Shown: positions 47,136 through 56,667, numbered from the stretch's first letter. The stretch: DNA of 64,000 nt from Micromonospora zamorensis (GCF_900090275.1 NZ_LT607755.1:5394001-5458000), one strand, 5' to 3'. Numbers and translations: made by a program. The notes: generated from the letters alone by a model not told the origin.

Positions 47136-47555
47136 GTGCACGACGAGCCCATCGACCCGTTCAATGGCGACCCGGCCGATCCCACAGCGGGTCTGGATGA
47201 GCCGGGCGATGACCCGACGCCGGATCCGCTGACCGACGTCGAGCGCCAGGACGTGCTGGAAGACCTCGCCGACCTGGAGATCTACCAGGCCCTGCTCGCC
47301 CCGATCGGGGTCCGTGGCCTGGTGATCGAATGCGAGGACTGCCGAGAGCCGCACTACTTCGACTGGGACCTGCTCCGGGGCAACCTGCGCCACCTGCTCA
47401 ACTCCGGCCGCCCCCGCGTGCATGAGCCCGCGTACGACCCCGACCCGGACCACTACGTGACCTGGGACTACGCCCGGGGCTACGCCGACGGCGTGCACGA
47501 CACACTGACCGAGGGCACCGAGGACGAGCCGGGCACCCCGACCGCAACGCAGTGA
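47136..47555 (+). CDS. DUF5319 family protein
   Basis: A 139-residue acidic soluble protein of unknown function, as recalled for Rv3412 of M. tuberculosis, which also lies beside guaB. The first 40 residues are Asp/Pro-rich and probably disordered. The conserved core is VERQDVLEDLADLEIYQALL, VIECEDCREPHYFDWDLLRGN, where a CxxC-like pair (CEDC region) may bind metal, and WDYARGYADGVHD. The GTG at 47136 is preceded almost directly by GAAGGGG and by TCTACG, so leaderless translation is possible. It is divergent from guaB. Confidence 0.88.
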   Translation: MHDEPIDPFNGDPADPTAGLDEPGDDPTPDPLTDVERQDVLEDLADLEIYQALLAPIGVRGLVIECEDCREPHYFDWDLLRGNLRHLLNSGRPRVHEPAYDPDPDHYVTWDYARGYADGVHDTLTEGTEDEPGTPTATQ

Positions 47556-47578
47556 CGGTCGGGTGCGTGGACGCCGTT

Positions 47579-47770
47579 TGATGGTGGCGTGCGGCGCCTG
47601 CCAGTGACCGTGGCGTGCGGCCTGGCGCGGCGCGATGACGGTGGCGTGCGCGCGGCGTGGCGCGTGCCGATGACTGCGGCGCAGCGCGGCGTGGCGTCTG
47701 CCGGTGGAGTGCGGCGTGCGCGTACCAGTGACCGTGGTGTGCGGCGCGTGCCGGTGACCGTGGCGTGACC
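47579..47770. repeat. Degenerate tandem repeat (minisatellite-like)
   Basis: About six irregular copies of a 20-30-base unit built on CCGGTGACCGTGGCGTGCGG occur between the DUF5319 gene and bldM. Neither strand codes for anything convincing. Confidence 0.6.
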
Positions 47771-47771
47771 C

Positions 47772-48590
47772 TCAGGCGACCAGCCCGGCGCGGAAGCCGG
47801 CTGCCACCGCGTGCGCCCGGTCCCGGGCCCCAAGCTTGCGGAACAACCGGCGAGCGTGCGTCTTGACCGTGTCTTCCGAGACGAACAACTCCCGGCCGAT
47901 CTCCGCGTTGCTCTTACCCTCGGCCATGCCGAGCAGCACCTGAAGCTCGCGCTCGGTGAGCCCGATCGACGCCCGGGTGGGCCGGGTGTTCGCAGCGGGC
48001 CGGGCCGGATCGGTCTGATCCGCCGACGACTCGCCGGTCGCCGACTCGGCCTCGTCGTCCCCCCGCTGCACCGGCACCGACGGCATCCCCGCCGACCCGT
48101 CGCCGGGCGTTGCCGGCCAGCCGGGCTCGCCGGAGCCACGCGGGGACGGCCCGGAGCGACCAGAACCGCCCACCGCCGCGGCATCCCGGGCCGGATCGGT
48201 GATCCGCTGCCGGGAGGCCCGGCCGGGCGCTGTGAGCAGCAGGAGGGCCTTGGCCACCGCGCTGGTCAGGTCGTGGTCGACGTTCTGAATGAGACCGCGG
48301 GCACCGGCGCTGATGGTGGCCGCCGCCGCCTCGGACTCTTCGGTACCAAGCAGCAGCACCGCGGCCTGCGGCGCGCGGGCCAGGACCCGACGAACGAAGC
48401 CGGCGCTGTCCGGCCGGGTGAGGGCCGTATCGGCCAACACCACGTCGGCCGGTCGCTCGGCCAGCCGCAGCATCACCTCAGGATCGGAGACTGCGGTACG
48501 AACAATTGCTGACAACCCCAGCCGCGCGGCAGCAGAAGCAAGGTGCTGGGCCGCGAGTGGTGTCCGAACGCACACAAGGACGGTACGCAC
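47772..48590 (-). CDS. bldM: BldM-like orphan response regulator
   Basis: A 272-residue LuxR-type regulator. The N-terminal receiver-like domain (about 1-115) is atypical: the acidic pair is missing at the start (VRTVLVCVRTPLAAQ), an Asp is kept in VVLADTALTRPD, and the usual Lys is not seen. It may therefore work without phosphorylation. A disordered linker of about 80 residues follows, then the helix-turn-helix (LTERELQVLLGMAEGKSNAE followed by IGRELFVSEDTVKTHARRLF). This matches BldM of Streptomyces, which controls development and sits divergently from whiD, as here. The GTG at 48590 follows GGAG. Confidence 0.82.
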   Translation of the reverse strand: MRTVLVCVRTPLAAQHLASAAARLGLSAIVRTAVSDPEVMLRLAERPADVVLADTALTRPDSAGFVRRVLARAPQAAVLLLGTEESEAAAATISAGARGLIQNVDHDLTSAVAKALLLLTAPGRASRQRITDPARDAAAVGGSGRSGPSPRGSGEPGWPATPGDGSAGMPSVPVQRGDDEAESATGESSADQTDPARPAANTRPTRASIGLTERELQVLLGMAEGKSNAEIGRELFVSEDTVKTHARRLFRKLGARDRAHAVAAGFRAGLVA

Positions 48591-48843
48591 TGTGGTCTCC
48601 TCTCCGCCAACGAGCAGACCATGACGGGGTCGGCTCGGGAGGGGGTTCCCGGCAATCCTTCGAACTTTTCCGACAGATAGGGCAAAAGCCGCAATTTGTG
48701 GGACGTTTTCGATCACACACGTGTGAGTCGGCTGCGGCCCGGGTACCGGGAGGTCCAGGCCGGGAACGGTGCGCCTGCGCGGCCCGCCGCACGGATGCCG
48801 GCCACAAGGATTCTCGCGGAGCCGCGCGGGAGGAGGGGTGCTG
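48591..48843. promoter_or_regulatory. Divergent bldM-whiD control region
   Basis: A 253-base region between two divergent regulator genes. It contains the perfect palindrome CACACGTGTG (48716-48725) in an otherwise low-repeat stretch, plus an AT-richer segment (48661-48715). The palindrome is a plausible operator for autoregulation. Confidence 0.45.
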
Positions 48844-49227
48844 ATGTCGAACGTACGTAGACTGCCCGGACCCATCGTCGATCTCTGGGACTGGCAACGG
48901 CTCGGTGCCTGCCGAGGGCGGGACAGCGCCCAGTTCTTCCACCCGGACGGCGAGCGTGGCTCCTCCCGACTGCGTCGCGAGTCCGCCGCCAAGTCGGTCT
49001 GTCGCGCCTGCCCGGTCCGGGCCGAGTGCGCCGCACACGCACTGTCGGTCCGCGAGCCGTACGGCGTGTGGGGCGGCTTCAGCGAGTCGGAACGACTGCG
49101 ACTGCTCGCCGTCGGCTGGGAGGACCTGGCAGACCGCCGGCACGCCCGGGTCGACGTCGCACGGCTGGAGGCCCGACTGGGTCACCCGCACAAGTCGACC
49201 GTCCCGGCCCAACGCAACGTCGCCTGA
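48844..49227 (+). CDS. whiD: WhiB-family iron-sulfur regulator, WhiD/WhiB3-like
   Basis: A 127-residue 4Fe-4S transcription factor. Four cluster Cys are visible at residues 23, 53, 56 and 62 (CRG, CRACPVRAEC), and the turn motif EPYGVWGGFSESER follows. The stretch FFHPDGERG and the LPGPxxDxWxWQ start match WhiB3 of M. tuberculosis and WhiD of Streptomyces as recalled. In both, and here, the gene lies near groEL. The protein senses redox or NO and binds the principal sigma factor. It is about 25 residues longer at the C-terminus than WhiB3. The ATG at 48844 follows GGAGGAGGGG. It is divergent from bldM. Confidence 0.88.
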   Translation: MSNVRRLPGPIVDLWDWQRLGACRGRDSAQFFHPDGERGSSRLRRESAAKSVCRACPVRAECAAHALSVREPYGVWGGFSESERLRLLAVGWEDLADRRHARVDVARLEARLGHPHKSTVPAQRNVA

Positions 49228-49372
49228 CCCGACACATACCTGACGTCCGCGAAACCGCGTCCCTCGTTCGGGGGCGCGGTTTCGACGTCCCCACCCCTGG
49301 GCGGCCTCAACATCCCCGGGTTAAGGCGGGCTCGGCCTCCCCGCCCGGTCTCGCCAAAAACCCCAACATCCG

Positions 49373-49453
49373 CATGATCGACACGGGTTCAATGGTGTCG
49401 GGGTGTCCCGCCGCCTCGGACACCCCGATTTTGGCAAAGCCGAGTGGATCATG
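49373..49453. repeat. Long palindromic repeat, family B, copy 2
   Basis: An outer imperfect pair (CATGATC to GATCATG) and an inner perfect pair, TCGGGGTGTCC (49398-49408) with GGACACCCCGA (49418-49428), loop nine bases. In reverse complement it aligns with copy 1 at 33535-33612. Confidence 0.75.
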
Positions 49454-49600
49454 CCCAGAACGGAACGGGCTGAGGCCGGCCGCGCCTCCGTATGGGAGGT
49501 TTGTCCGGTCTGAGGGGTTAAGGCGAGAGCGCCGATGGCCCCGGTACGAGGGTTGCGGCCTTCGGGGCGTTTGGCCTGTGACCGGTCGCACCGGTGGGTC

Positions 49601-49626
49601 GGAATGATGGCCCGGGCGGGGTCGTT
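49601..49626 (+). promoter_or_regulatory. Candidate ECF-type promoter 1 (GGAAT-N18-GTT)
   Basis: GGAAT (49601-49605) and GTT (49624-49626) with an 18-base spacer match the recalled consensus for sigma-R of Streptomyces. A second copy occurs 171 bases downstream. Confidence 0.4.
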
Positions 49627-49771
49627 ACACACTCTGACGATCGCAGGACCACCGGCTCGCCGCCCCGCCCACCGGGGTTGGTAGCGGGGTTGGAATGCCC
49701 GACCCGGCCCGCATCGTTGAAGCCTTCCCAGCACCCCGCTCCATCGGGTGTCACGGGATGGCCCGGCCTCC

Positions 49772-49797
49772 GGAATGACTCCGGGCCCCCGGTCGTT
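49772..49797 (+). promoter_or_regulatory. Candidate ECF-type promoter 2 (GGAAT-N18-GTT)
   Basis: GGAAT (49772-49776) and GTT (49795-49797) with the same 18-base spacer. The bases GTCGTTACAC around the -10 are identical in both copies, which makes chance less likely. Confidence 0.4.
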
Positions 49798-49995
49798 ACA
49801 CATGGACCCGGCGCCCGAGCCCTCCGCTCGCAGGCCGCCGACCCGGCCCCCGCAAGCCCCCCGGCTTAACTGGTGCCGATCTCCCCCAGACTTTTTCCCT
49901 TTGTTTGATGCAGCGCCGGACGAGGTGCTCACACCCTTGTGTCGCCGACCCCCATTGGCGGCCTGGGTGTTCCTACCCCCGAAGGAGCTACCCCC

Positions 49996-50550
49996 ATGAA
50001 CACGATCTTCCGTAAGAGCATGCTGTCTGTTGCTGGTCTCGCGTTCGCCGGTGGTGTCTTCGCCGGCCCGATCGCCGCCCACGCCAACCCCGTCGACGCC
50101 AAGCCGGTGGCGGTGCAGTCGGCCGCCCCGAAGCCCCAGGGCGACCAGTCCCACATCACCCTCAACGACGAGCAGACCGCCAACGTCAAGGCGATCATCG
50201 CCGCCACGAAGAAGGCCGGCCTGCCCGAGCGCGCCGCGGTCATCTCCATCGCGACGAGCCTGCAGGAGTCCAAGCTGGAAAACCTGGGCCACCTCGGCGA
50301 CAAGAATGACCATGACTCGCTGGGCCTGTTCCAACAGCGCCCGACCAGTGGTTGGGGCACGCCGGAGCAGATCACCGACCCCGCCTACTCCACCACCGCG
50401 TTCCTCAAGGGCCTCAAGCAGGTCGACGGGTGGCAGGACATGCCGCTGACCGACGCCGCGCAGACCGTCCAGGTCTCCGCCTACCCCGACGCCTACGCCC
50501 AGTGGGAACAGCAGGCCACCGACCTCGTCGCCCAGCACTGGAACAGCTGA
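49996..50550 (+). CDS. Secreted lysozyme-like (SLT-fold) protein
   Basis: A 184-residue exported protein with a Sec signal peptide (MNTIFRKSMLSVAGLAFAGG onward, cleavage near AHA-N). The mature domain has a lysozyme/transglycosylase-like pattern: a probable catalytic Glu in ISIATSLQESKLEN, the substrate-groove motif SLGLFQQRPTSGWGTPEQI, and TDAAQTVQVSAYPDAYAQWE. It should act on peptidoglycan, though such domains can also be non-catalytic. The start has AAGGAG upstream. A terminator follows at 50581. The long leader with two ECF-like promoters suggests stress control. Confidence 0.85.
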   Translation: MNTIFRKSMLSVAGLAFAGGVFAGPIAAHANPVDAKPVAVQSAAPKPQGDQSHITLNDEQTANVKAIIAATKKAGLPERAAVISIATSLQESKLENLGHLGDKNDHDSLGLFQQRPTSGWGTPEQITDPAYSTTAFLKGLKQVDGWQDMPLTDAAQTVQVSAYPDAYAQWEQQATDLVAQHWNS

Positions 50551-50580
50551 CACCAACACAAACACTGAACGACCCGACCA

Positions 50581-50613
50581 CTGGCCGGCACCCCAACCCG
50601 GGGTGCCGGCCAG
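50581..50613 (+). terminator. Terminator of the lysozyme-like gene
   Basis: A perfect 14-base-pair stem (50581-50594 with 50600-50613) with a five-base loop, 30 bases beyond the stop. Confidence 0.85.
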
Positions 50614-50663
50614 CGGCATATCCCGCACAACCACAAGGACACCAACAACAAGGCCCGGCAGAC

Positions 50664-50704
50664 CTTGGACACTTTCCGTTAGCCGCTAACGGAAACTGTC
50701 CAAG
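50664..50704. repeat. 41-base near-perfect palindrome
   Basis: Arms of 20 bases (50664-50683 and 50685-50704) around one central base with a single mismatch. The middle reads TTTCCGTTAGCCGCTAACGG. It lies between convergent genes that already have a separate terminator on one side, so it may be a second terminator or a dispersed element. Confidence 0.8.
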
Positions 50705-50824
50705 ATCTACACGGTCGGGCTCACTCGGCCGGCGCGACACGCCGCCCACCGGGCCGGGCCGGCCGGCCGGCCCGACAGCGCTCCGACGGCTTCCGACCGG
50801 AGCGGACCGCCCGGCACTGCCGGA

Positions 50825-52570
50825 TCAGCGGACGGTGACGGTGACCGTGTGCCAGCCGGTGGCGCCGTCCGGGACGACATCCTGCGTACGCTCGGTCTGG
50901 GTTTCGCCGGTGGCGTCCGTTGCCCGGACCTGGAGCCGGTGCTCGCCTGGCGTGGCGTCCCAGCGCCACGACCACTGCACCCAGGTGTCCACCGACACGG
51001 CTGGGGCCAGCTCGGCCTGCTGCCACTCGCCGTCGTCGACGCGGACCTCGACCTGGCGGATGCCCCGGTGCTGCGCCCACGCCACACCGGCGATGGTCAC
51101 CGGCCCCGTGGTCAGCCGGTTACGTCCCCGGGGCGTGTCGATCCTCGACTGCGTCTTGATGGGCCCTTCGACCGACCAGCCGCGCGGCACCCAGTACGCG
51201 TCGAAGTCCGCGAACCGGGTCAGCTCCAGCTCGGTCACCCACTTGCACGCCGACACGTACCCGTAGAGGCCGGGCACCACCATCCGGACCGGGAAGCCGT
51301 GCTCGACGGGCAGAGGCTCGCCGTTCATGCCGACCGCCAGCAGCGCGTCCCGCCCGTCGCGCAGCGCGGCGGTGGGGGTGCCGCAGGTCCAGCCGTCGAC
51401 CGACCGGCCGACGACCTGGTCGGCGTCCGCATCCGGCTCGACCTCGTCGAGCAGTTCCCGCAGGGGTACGCCGAGCCAGCGGGCGTTGCCGATCAGGTCA
51501 CCGCCCACCTCGTTGGAGACGCAGGCCAACGTGACGTACCGCTCGACCAGCGGCCGGGCCAGCAGGTCGGCGTAGGTGTAGGTGCGCTCGGTGCCGACCC
51601 GCCCGTGGATCCGCAGCCGCCAGCTGTCCGGGTCCACCTGGGGTACCACCAGCGCGGTGTCGATCCGGTAGAACCCGAGGTTCGAGGTGACGTACGGCGC
51701 GAGTTGCGCCAGCGAGAGGTCCGCGCCAGCGGGTACGGCCGCTGCGGGGGCGACCGGCGCGGGCAGCCGGATCGCGTCCCGAGCGGCGGACACCCCACGT
51801 CGGCCGGCCAGCCAGCGCCCACCGAGACCTGCCGCCACGGCGGTTCCGAGCAGAACCCCGCTGCTGGTGAGGAACCGCCGCCGCGACTCGGGGTCGACTT
51901 CCGCAGCCCTGGCCGCGGGTTGCCCGCCCGGAGCCACCGGCGCAGCGGGCGCCACCGGGCCAGCAGGCGACACCGGCGCGGCGGGAGTCACCGGCACCGG
52001 CAGGCCCTCGGGCGTCGGCGAAGGCGGCTCGGCCCGCGACCCCCGCGCCGGACCCGCAGGCGGCACCGACCCAGCAGGCGGCACCGACCCGGCGGGCGGC
52101 GCGATCGGCGTGGGCGGTGACCATGGCCAGGGGTCCAGCTCGAACGGGCCGTCGATGAACAGCCAGAGCACCAGGCCGCCGAGGCCGGCGCCGACAAGCG
52201 ACGGCAGCGCGTCGGCGGTGTCCGCACCGGAACGGGTCAGCGCGGCGGCCACACCGATGACGCCGAACGCGGCGATGCCGGCCAGGCCGAATGCCAGCCG
52301 CCGGACCGCCAGCACACCGAACAGCGCCGCGAACCCTCCCAGCAACAGGCCCGTACCGACCAGCAGCGCGATCTTGTCGGCGGTGCCGAAGAGGTCGATG
52401 GCGAGTTGCTTCAGCGACTCGGGGACGGCGTCGACGACCACCCCGCCGACCGCGACCAGCGGTGCCGACCGGGGGCCGGTCAGGACCGCCACCGGTTCGG
52501 CGATTCCGATCGCGACGGCGGCGGCGGTGATCCCGGCCAGCGCGGCGTAGCGCCGCGACGTGGTGCTCAT
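50825..52570 (-). CDS. Membrane-anchored sulfite-oxidase-like molybdopterin enzyme
   Basis: A 581-residue protein. Residues about 1-170 contain five hydrophobic helices, and residues 180-250 are a Pro/Ala-rich linker. A further hydrophobic or Tat-like stretch (SRRRFLTSSGVLLGTAVAAG) comes before the catalytic part (about 290-490). That part has the molybdenum-ligating Cys in VTLACVSNEVGGDLIGNARW and the VPGLYGYVSACKWVTELEL core, and a C-terminal Mo-co dimerisation domain follows. It belongs to the sulfite oxidase/YedY superfamily and should face outside the membrane. The substrate is unknown. The ATG at 52570 is chosen for the basic start MSTTSRRYAALAG. Confidence 0.88.
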   Translation of the reverse strand: MSTTSRRYAALAGITAAAVAIGIAEPVAVLTGPRSAPLVAVGGVVVDAVPESLKQLAIDLFGTADKIALLVGTGLLLGGFAALFGVLAVRRLAFGLAGIAAFGVIGVAAALTRSGADTADALPSLVGAGLGGLVLWLFIDGPFELDPWPWSPPTPIAPPAGSVPPAGSVPPAGPARGSRAEPPSPTPEGLPVPVTPAAPVSPAGPVAPAAPVAPGGQPAARAAEVDPESRRRFLTSSGVLLGTAVAAGLGGRWLAGRRGVSAARDAIRLPAPVAPAAAVPAGADLSLAQLAPYVTSNLGFYRIDTALVVPQVDPDSWRLRIHGRVGTERTYTYADLLARPLVERYVTLACVSNEVGGDLIGNARWLGVPLRELLDEVEPDADADQVVGRSVDGWTCGTPTAALRDGRDALLAVGMNGEPLPVEHGFPVRMVVPGLYGYVSACKWVTELELTRFADFDAYWVPRGWSVEGPIKTQSRIDTPRGRNRLTTGPVTIAGVAWAQHRGIRQVEVRVDDGEWQQAELAPAVSVDTWVQWSWRWDATPGEHRLQVRATDATGETQTERTQDVVPDGATGWHTVTVTVR

Positions 52571-52638
52571 CGGCCCAGTGTGCGCGATCATCCGGTCCAC
52601 TCGCCAACAACGGCAGCGTCGGTAACAGACCCATAAGA

Positions 52639-52680
52639 CGTTCCGGGGCACACCGTCGTGCGACGGTGTGCCCCGGAACG
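52639..52680 (-). terminator. Terminator of groEL
   Basis: A perfect 20-base-pair inverted repeat (52639-52658 with 52661-52680) directly beyond the groEL stop. It is the strongest hairpin in the window. Confidence 0.9.
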
Positions 52681-52695
52681 GGTGTCGCTACCGGG

Positions 52696-54336
<1,641 letters not shown>

Positions 54337-54358
54337 TTATGTCCCTTCGAAGCGCCAT

Positions 54359-54388
54359 TGCCCCGGCCCGGCGAGCCGGACCGGGGCA
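54359..54388 (-). other. Intercistronic hairpin between groES and groEL
   Basis: A 13-base-pair stem with one mismatch (54359-54371 with 54376-54388), four-base loop. It could be an RNA processing or stability site in the groESL transcript. Confidence 0.6.
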
Positions 54389-54406
54389 GTGGCACTGATC
54401 GGTTGC

Positions 54407-54721
54407 TTACTTCTCGATGACCGCGAGGACGTCGCGGGCGGAGAGCACCAGGTACTCCTCGCCGGCGTACTTGACCTCGGTGCCGCCGTACTTCGAGTAG
54501 AGGACGGTGTCGCCGACCTGCACGTCAACCGGAACCCGGTTGCCGTTGTCGTCGACGCGGCCCGGGCCGACAGCGAGGACAGTGCCCTCCTGCGGCTTCT
54601 CCTTGGCGGTGTCGGGGATCACGATGCCCGACGCCGTGGTGGTCTCAGCCTCGTTCGCCTGGACCACGATGCGGTCCTCGAGCGGCTTGATCGCAACCTT
54701 GGTCGCGGTAGTCACGGGCAT
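54407..54721 (-). CDS. groES: Co-chaperonin GroES
   Basis: A 104-residue GroEL lid protein. Family motifs are [20 protein letters not shown] with the mobile loop [18 protein letters not shown], the roof [20 protein letters not shown], and the C-terminal [15 protein letters not shown]. The ATG at 54721 is strongly supported by AGGAGGG just upstream. It is the first gene of the groESL operon, under HrcA/CIRCE control. Its upstream neighbour on the other strand is a methyltransferase gene. Confidence 0.98.
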   Translation of the reverse strand: MPVTTATKVAIKPLEDRIVVQANEAETTTASGIVIPDTAKEKPQEGTVLAVGPGRVDDNGNRVPVDVQVGDTVLYSKYGGTEVKYAGEEYLVLSARDVLAVIEK

Positions 54722-54856
54722 ACCCTCCTGGGGTACTGGTTTCGTTGCTGGCCGGCGGGGCCGACCAGCGTCAATCTGCCTCATGCCACCGGGCGGGGCC
54801 GTCGTCGCGGGTGCCGGTCCGCCTGGCGTGCGCCCCCGGGTCGCGAGACCCGGAAG

Positions 54857-54883
54857 CTGGCACCCTCAGGGTGAGAGTGCTAA
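54857..54883. promoter_or_regulatory. CIRCE operator B (HrcA site), near the start site
   Basis: CTGGCACCC-N9-GAGTGCTAA. The right arm is a perfect match to the CIRCE consensus and the left arm is diverged. It covers the predicted transcription start (about 54881) of groES on the minus strand. Confidence 0.85.
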
Positions 54884-54887
54884 TCGC

Positions 54888-54916
54888 AGGTTATTCCGTG
54901 GCTAGCACTCCGTCAA
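54888..54916 (-). promoter_or_regulatory. groES promoter
   Basis: On the minus strand TTGACG (54911-54916) and TAACCT (54888-54893) are spaced by 17 bases. The -35 lies in CIRCE operator A, and the start site falls in CIRCE operator B. Confidence 0.75.
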
Positions 54917-54928
54917 GGAGAGTGCCAG
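54902..54928. promoter_or_regulatory. CIRCE operator A (HrcA site), over the -35
   Basis: CTAGCACTC-N9-GAGTGCCAG, matching TTAGCACTC-N9-GAGTGCTAA at 15 of 18 positions. It overlaps the -35 of the groES promoter, so HrcA binding would block RNA polymerase. Confidence 0.92.
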
Positions 54929-54980
54929 CGAGTCGCGCCCCGCCAGCCCAGATTTCCGGGTCTACCCGGACAATGACCGG

Positions 54981-56177
54981 GTGGATCTCGATCAGCTGGC
55001 GGCGCTGCGTACCCCCGAGGGGTCGGCCGCGCTCACGGCGGCGGCCGGGCTGGCCGGCGGTGATCCACTGGCTGCGGCGTCGGCCCTGCGCGCGGCCGGG
55101 GTGCCGCCGACGCTCGCCGCGGCCGCGCTCACCCAGGCTGAGCTGCGCCACCGGGCGGTCGGCAAGTTCGGCCCGGCAGCCGCTGGGATGTTCCTCACCC
55201 GCCCAGGGCTGGAGCAGGCCACCCGCCGGGTGGTCGCCGACCGGCGGGCCGCCCGGCTCCACGCGGCCGGCGTGCGCACCCTGGCCGACCTTGGATGCGG
55301 CCTCGGCGCCGACGCGCTGGCCGCCGCCCGCGCCGGCATCCGGGTGTACGGGGTGGAGGCCGACCCGGTGACCGCCGCGATGGCCGCCGCCAACGCCGAC
55401 GCGGCCGGGCTGGCCGACCTGTTCACTGTCGAGTGCGGGGATGCCACGGCGTTCGACGTCTCCCGGGTCGACGGGGTCTTCTGCGACCCGGCCCGCCGCA
55501 CCACCGGCACCGGGCGACGGATCTTCGACCCGCGCGCCTACTCGCCACCGTGGGACTTCGTGACCGGGCTGGCCGAGCGGGTGCCGCGCACCGTGGTGAA
55601 GGTGGCGCCGGGCCTGGACCACGCGCTCATTCCGGCCGGCGCGGAGGCCGAGTGGGTCGGCGTCGATGGCGACCTGGTCGAGGCCGCGCTCTGGTGTGGT
55701 GACCTGGCGGAGGTGCCCCGCCGCGCGACCCTCTACCGCCAGCGGGGCGTCGAGACACGCCGCCACCAGCTCAGCGGCTCGGGTGCCGACGAGGCGCCGG
55801 TCGGGCCGCCACGTCGCTACCTGTACGACCCGGACCCGGCGGTGGTGCGCGCGCACCTCGTGGCCGAATTGGCCACCGAACTGGACGCCACCCTGGGCGA
55901 TCCGAGCATCGCCTACCTCTACGCCGACCAGCCGATCCGCACCCCGTACGCACGCTGCCTGGAGATCACCGACGTGCTGCCGTTCTCGCTCAAGCGCCTG
56001 CGGGCACTGCTGCGGGATCGTCGGGTGGGCCGGGTGGAGATCCTCAAGCGGGGTTCCGCGCTCACCCCGGAGCAGCTTCGGCGCGACCTTAGGCTGGCCG
56101 GCGACGAGGCGGCGAGCCTGGTGCTCACCCGGGTCGCCGGCGCACCGACAGTGCTGATCGGTAGGCCGGTCGACTAG
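54981..56177 (+). CDS. SAM-dependent methyltransferase with THUMP-like domain
   Basis: A 398-residue class I methyltransferase. An N-terminal helical part (about 1-90) leads into the SAM-binding Rossmann fold: motif I TLADLGCGLGADALAAARAG near residue 105, YGVEADP at the end of strand 2, and the motif-IV-like FCDPARRT, where a DPxR replaces the usual NPPY. A C-terminal THUMP-like domain (about 325-398, VGRVEILKRGSALTPEQLRR) suggests a nucleic-acid substrate such as tRNA or rRNA, by inference. The GTG at 54981 gives VDLDQLAALRTPEG. It is divergent from groES and followed by the YbaK gene after 10 bases. Confidence 0.87.
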   Translation: MDLDQLAALRTPEGSAALTAAAGLAGGDPLAAASALRAAGVPPTLAAAALTQAELRHRAVGKFGPAAAGMFLTRPGLEQATRRVVADRRAARLHAAGVRTLADLGCGLGADALAAARAGIRVYGVEADPVTAAMAAANADAAGLADLFTVECGDATAFDVSRVDGVFCDPARRTTGTGRRIFDPRAYSPPWDFVTGLAERVPRTVVKVAPGLDHALIPAGAEAEWVGVDGDLVEAALWCGDLAEVPRRATLYRQRGVETRRHQLSGSGADEAPVGPPRRYLYDPDPAVVRAHLVAELATELDATLGDPSIAYLYADQPIRTPYARCLEITDVLPFSLKRLRALLRDRRVGRVEILKRGSALTPEQLRRDLRLAGDEAASLVLTRVAGAPTVLIGRPVD

Positions 56178-56187
56178 CGTCGCCGGT

Positions 56188-56667
56188 GTGGCAGGACAGG
56201 GCACTCCGGCGACGGCACTGGTGGTCAAGCGTGGGGTGGCGCACCGCACCCATCCGTACCGGGTGGCACCGGACGCCCCGAACTACGGCGCGTTGGTGGC
56301 GGTGGCGCTCGGCGTGCCACCGGAGCGCGTGTTCAAGTCGCTGGTGACCGAGGTCGACGGCGCACTGACCGTGGCGGTCGTTCCGGTCACCGGCGAGTTG
56401 GATCTGAAGGCGCTCGCGGCGGCCGTCGGTGGCAAGCGGGCGGCGCTGGCCGACCGGGCGGTCGCCGAGCGGGCGACCGGTTACGTACGTGGTGGGATCA
56501 GCCCGCTCGGGCAGCGCAAGCGACTGCCCACAGTGCTGGACGACTCCGCGCTGGCATTCCCGACGATCTACGTCTCGGCTGGTCGGCGCGGTCTGCAACT
56601 CGAACTGGCCGCGGCGGATCTGGTGGCGCTGACCGACGCCCGCACCGCGCCGTTGCAGACCCACTGA
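56188..56667 (+). CDS. ybaK: Cys-tRNA(Pro) deacylase, YbaK/EbsC family
   Basis: A 159-residue editing enzyme that removes cysteine wrongly attached to tRNA-Pro. Family features are ALVVKRGVAHRTHPYRV, the catalytic Lys in VFKSLVTEVDG, and GYVRGGISPLGQRKRLPTVL followed by DDSAL. The length is normal. The GTG at 56188 follows ten bases after the methyltransferase stop, so the two genes are likely co-transcribed, linking two predicted tRNA-related functions. Cytoplasmic. Confidence 0.9.
   Translation: MAGQGTPATALVVKRGVAHRTHPYRVAPDAPNYGALVAVALGVPPERVFKSLVTEVDGALTVAVVPVTGELDLKALAAAVGGKRAALADRAVAERATGYVRGGISPLGQRKRLPTVLDDSALAFPTIYVSAGRRGLQLELAAADLVALTDARTAPLQTH

Larger units (their letters stand above)
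49228..49995. other. Long leader region before the secreted lysozyme-like gene
   Basis: No gene is supported in about 770 bases. It contains palindrome family B copy 2 (49373-49453), then two similar 30-base segments at 49601-49630 and 49772-49801, each with GGAAT and GTT separated by 18 bases. The last 120 bases hold a T-rich patch (49894-49912) and small hairpins. The leader could be regulatory, but no known riboswitch was recognised. Confidence 0.55.
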
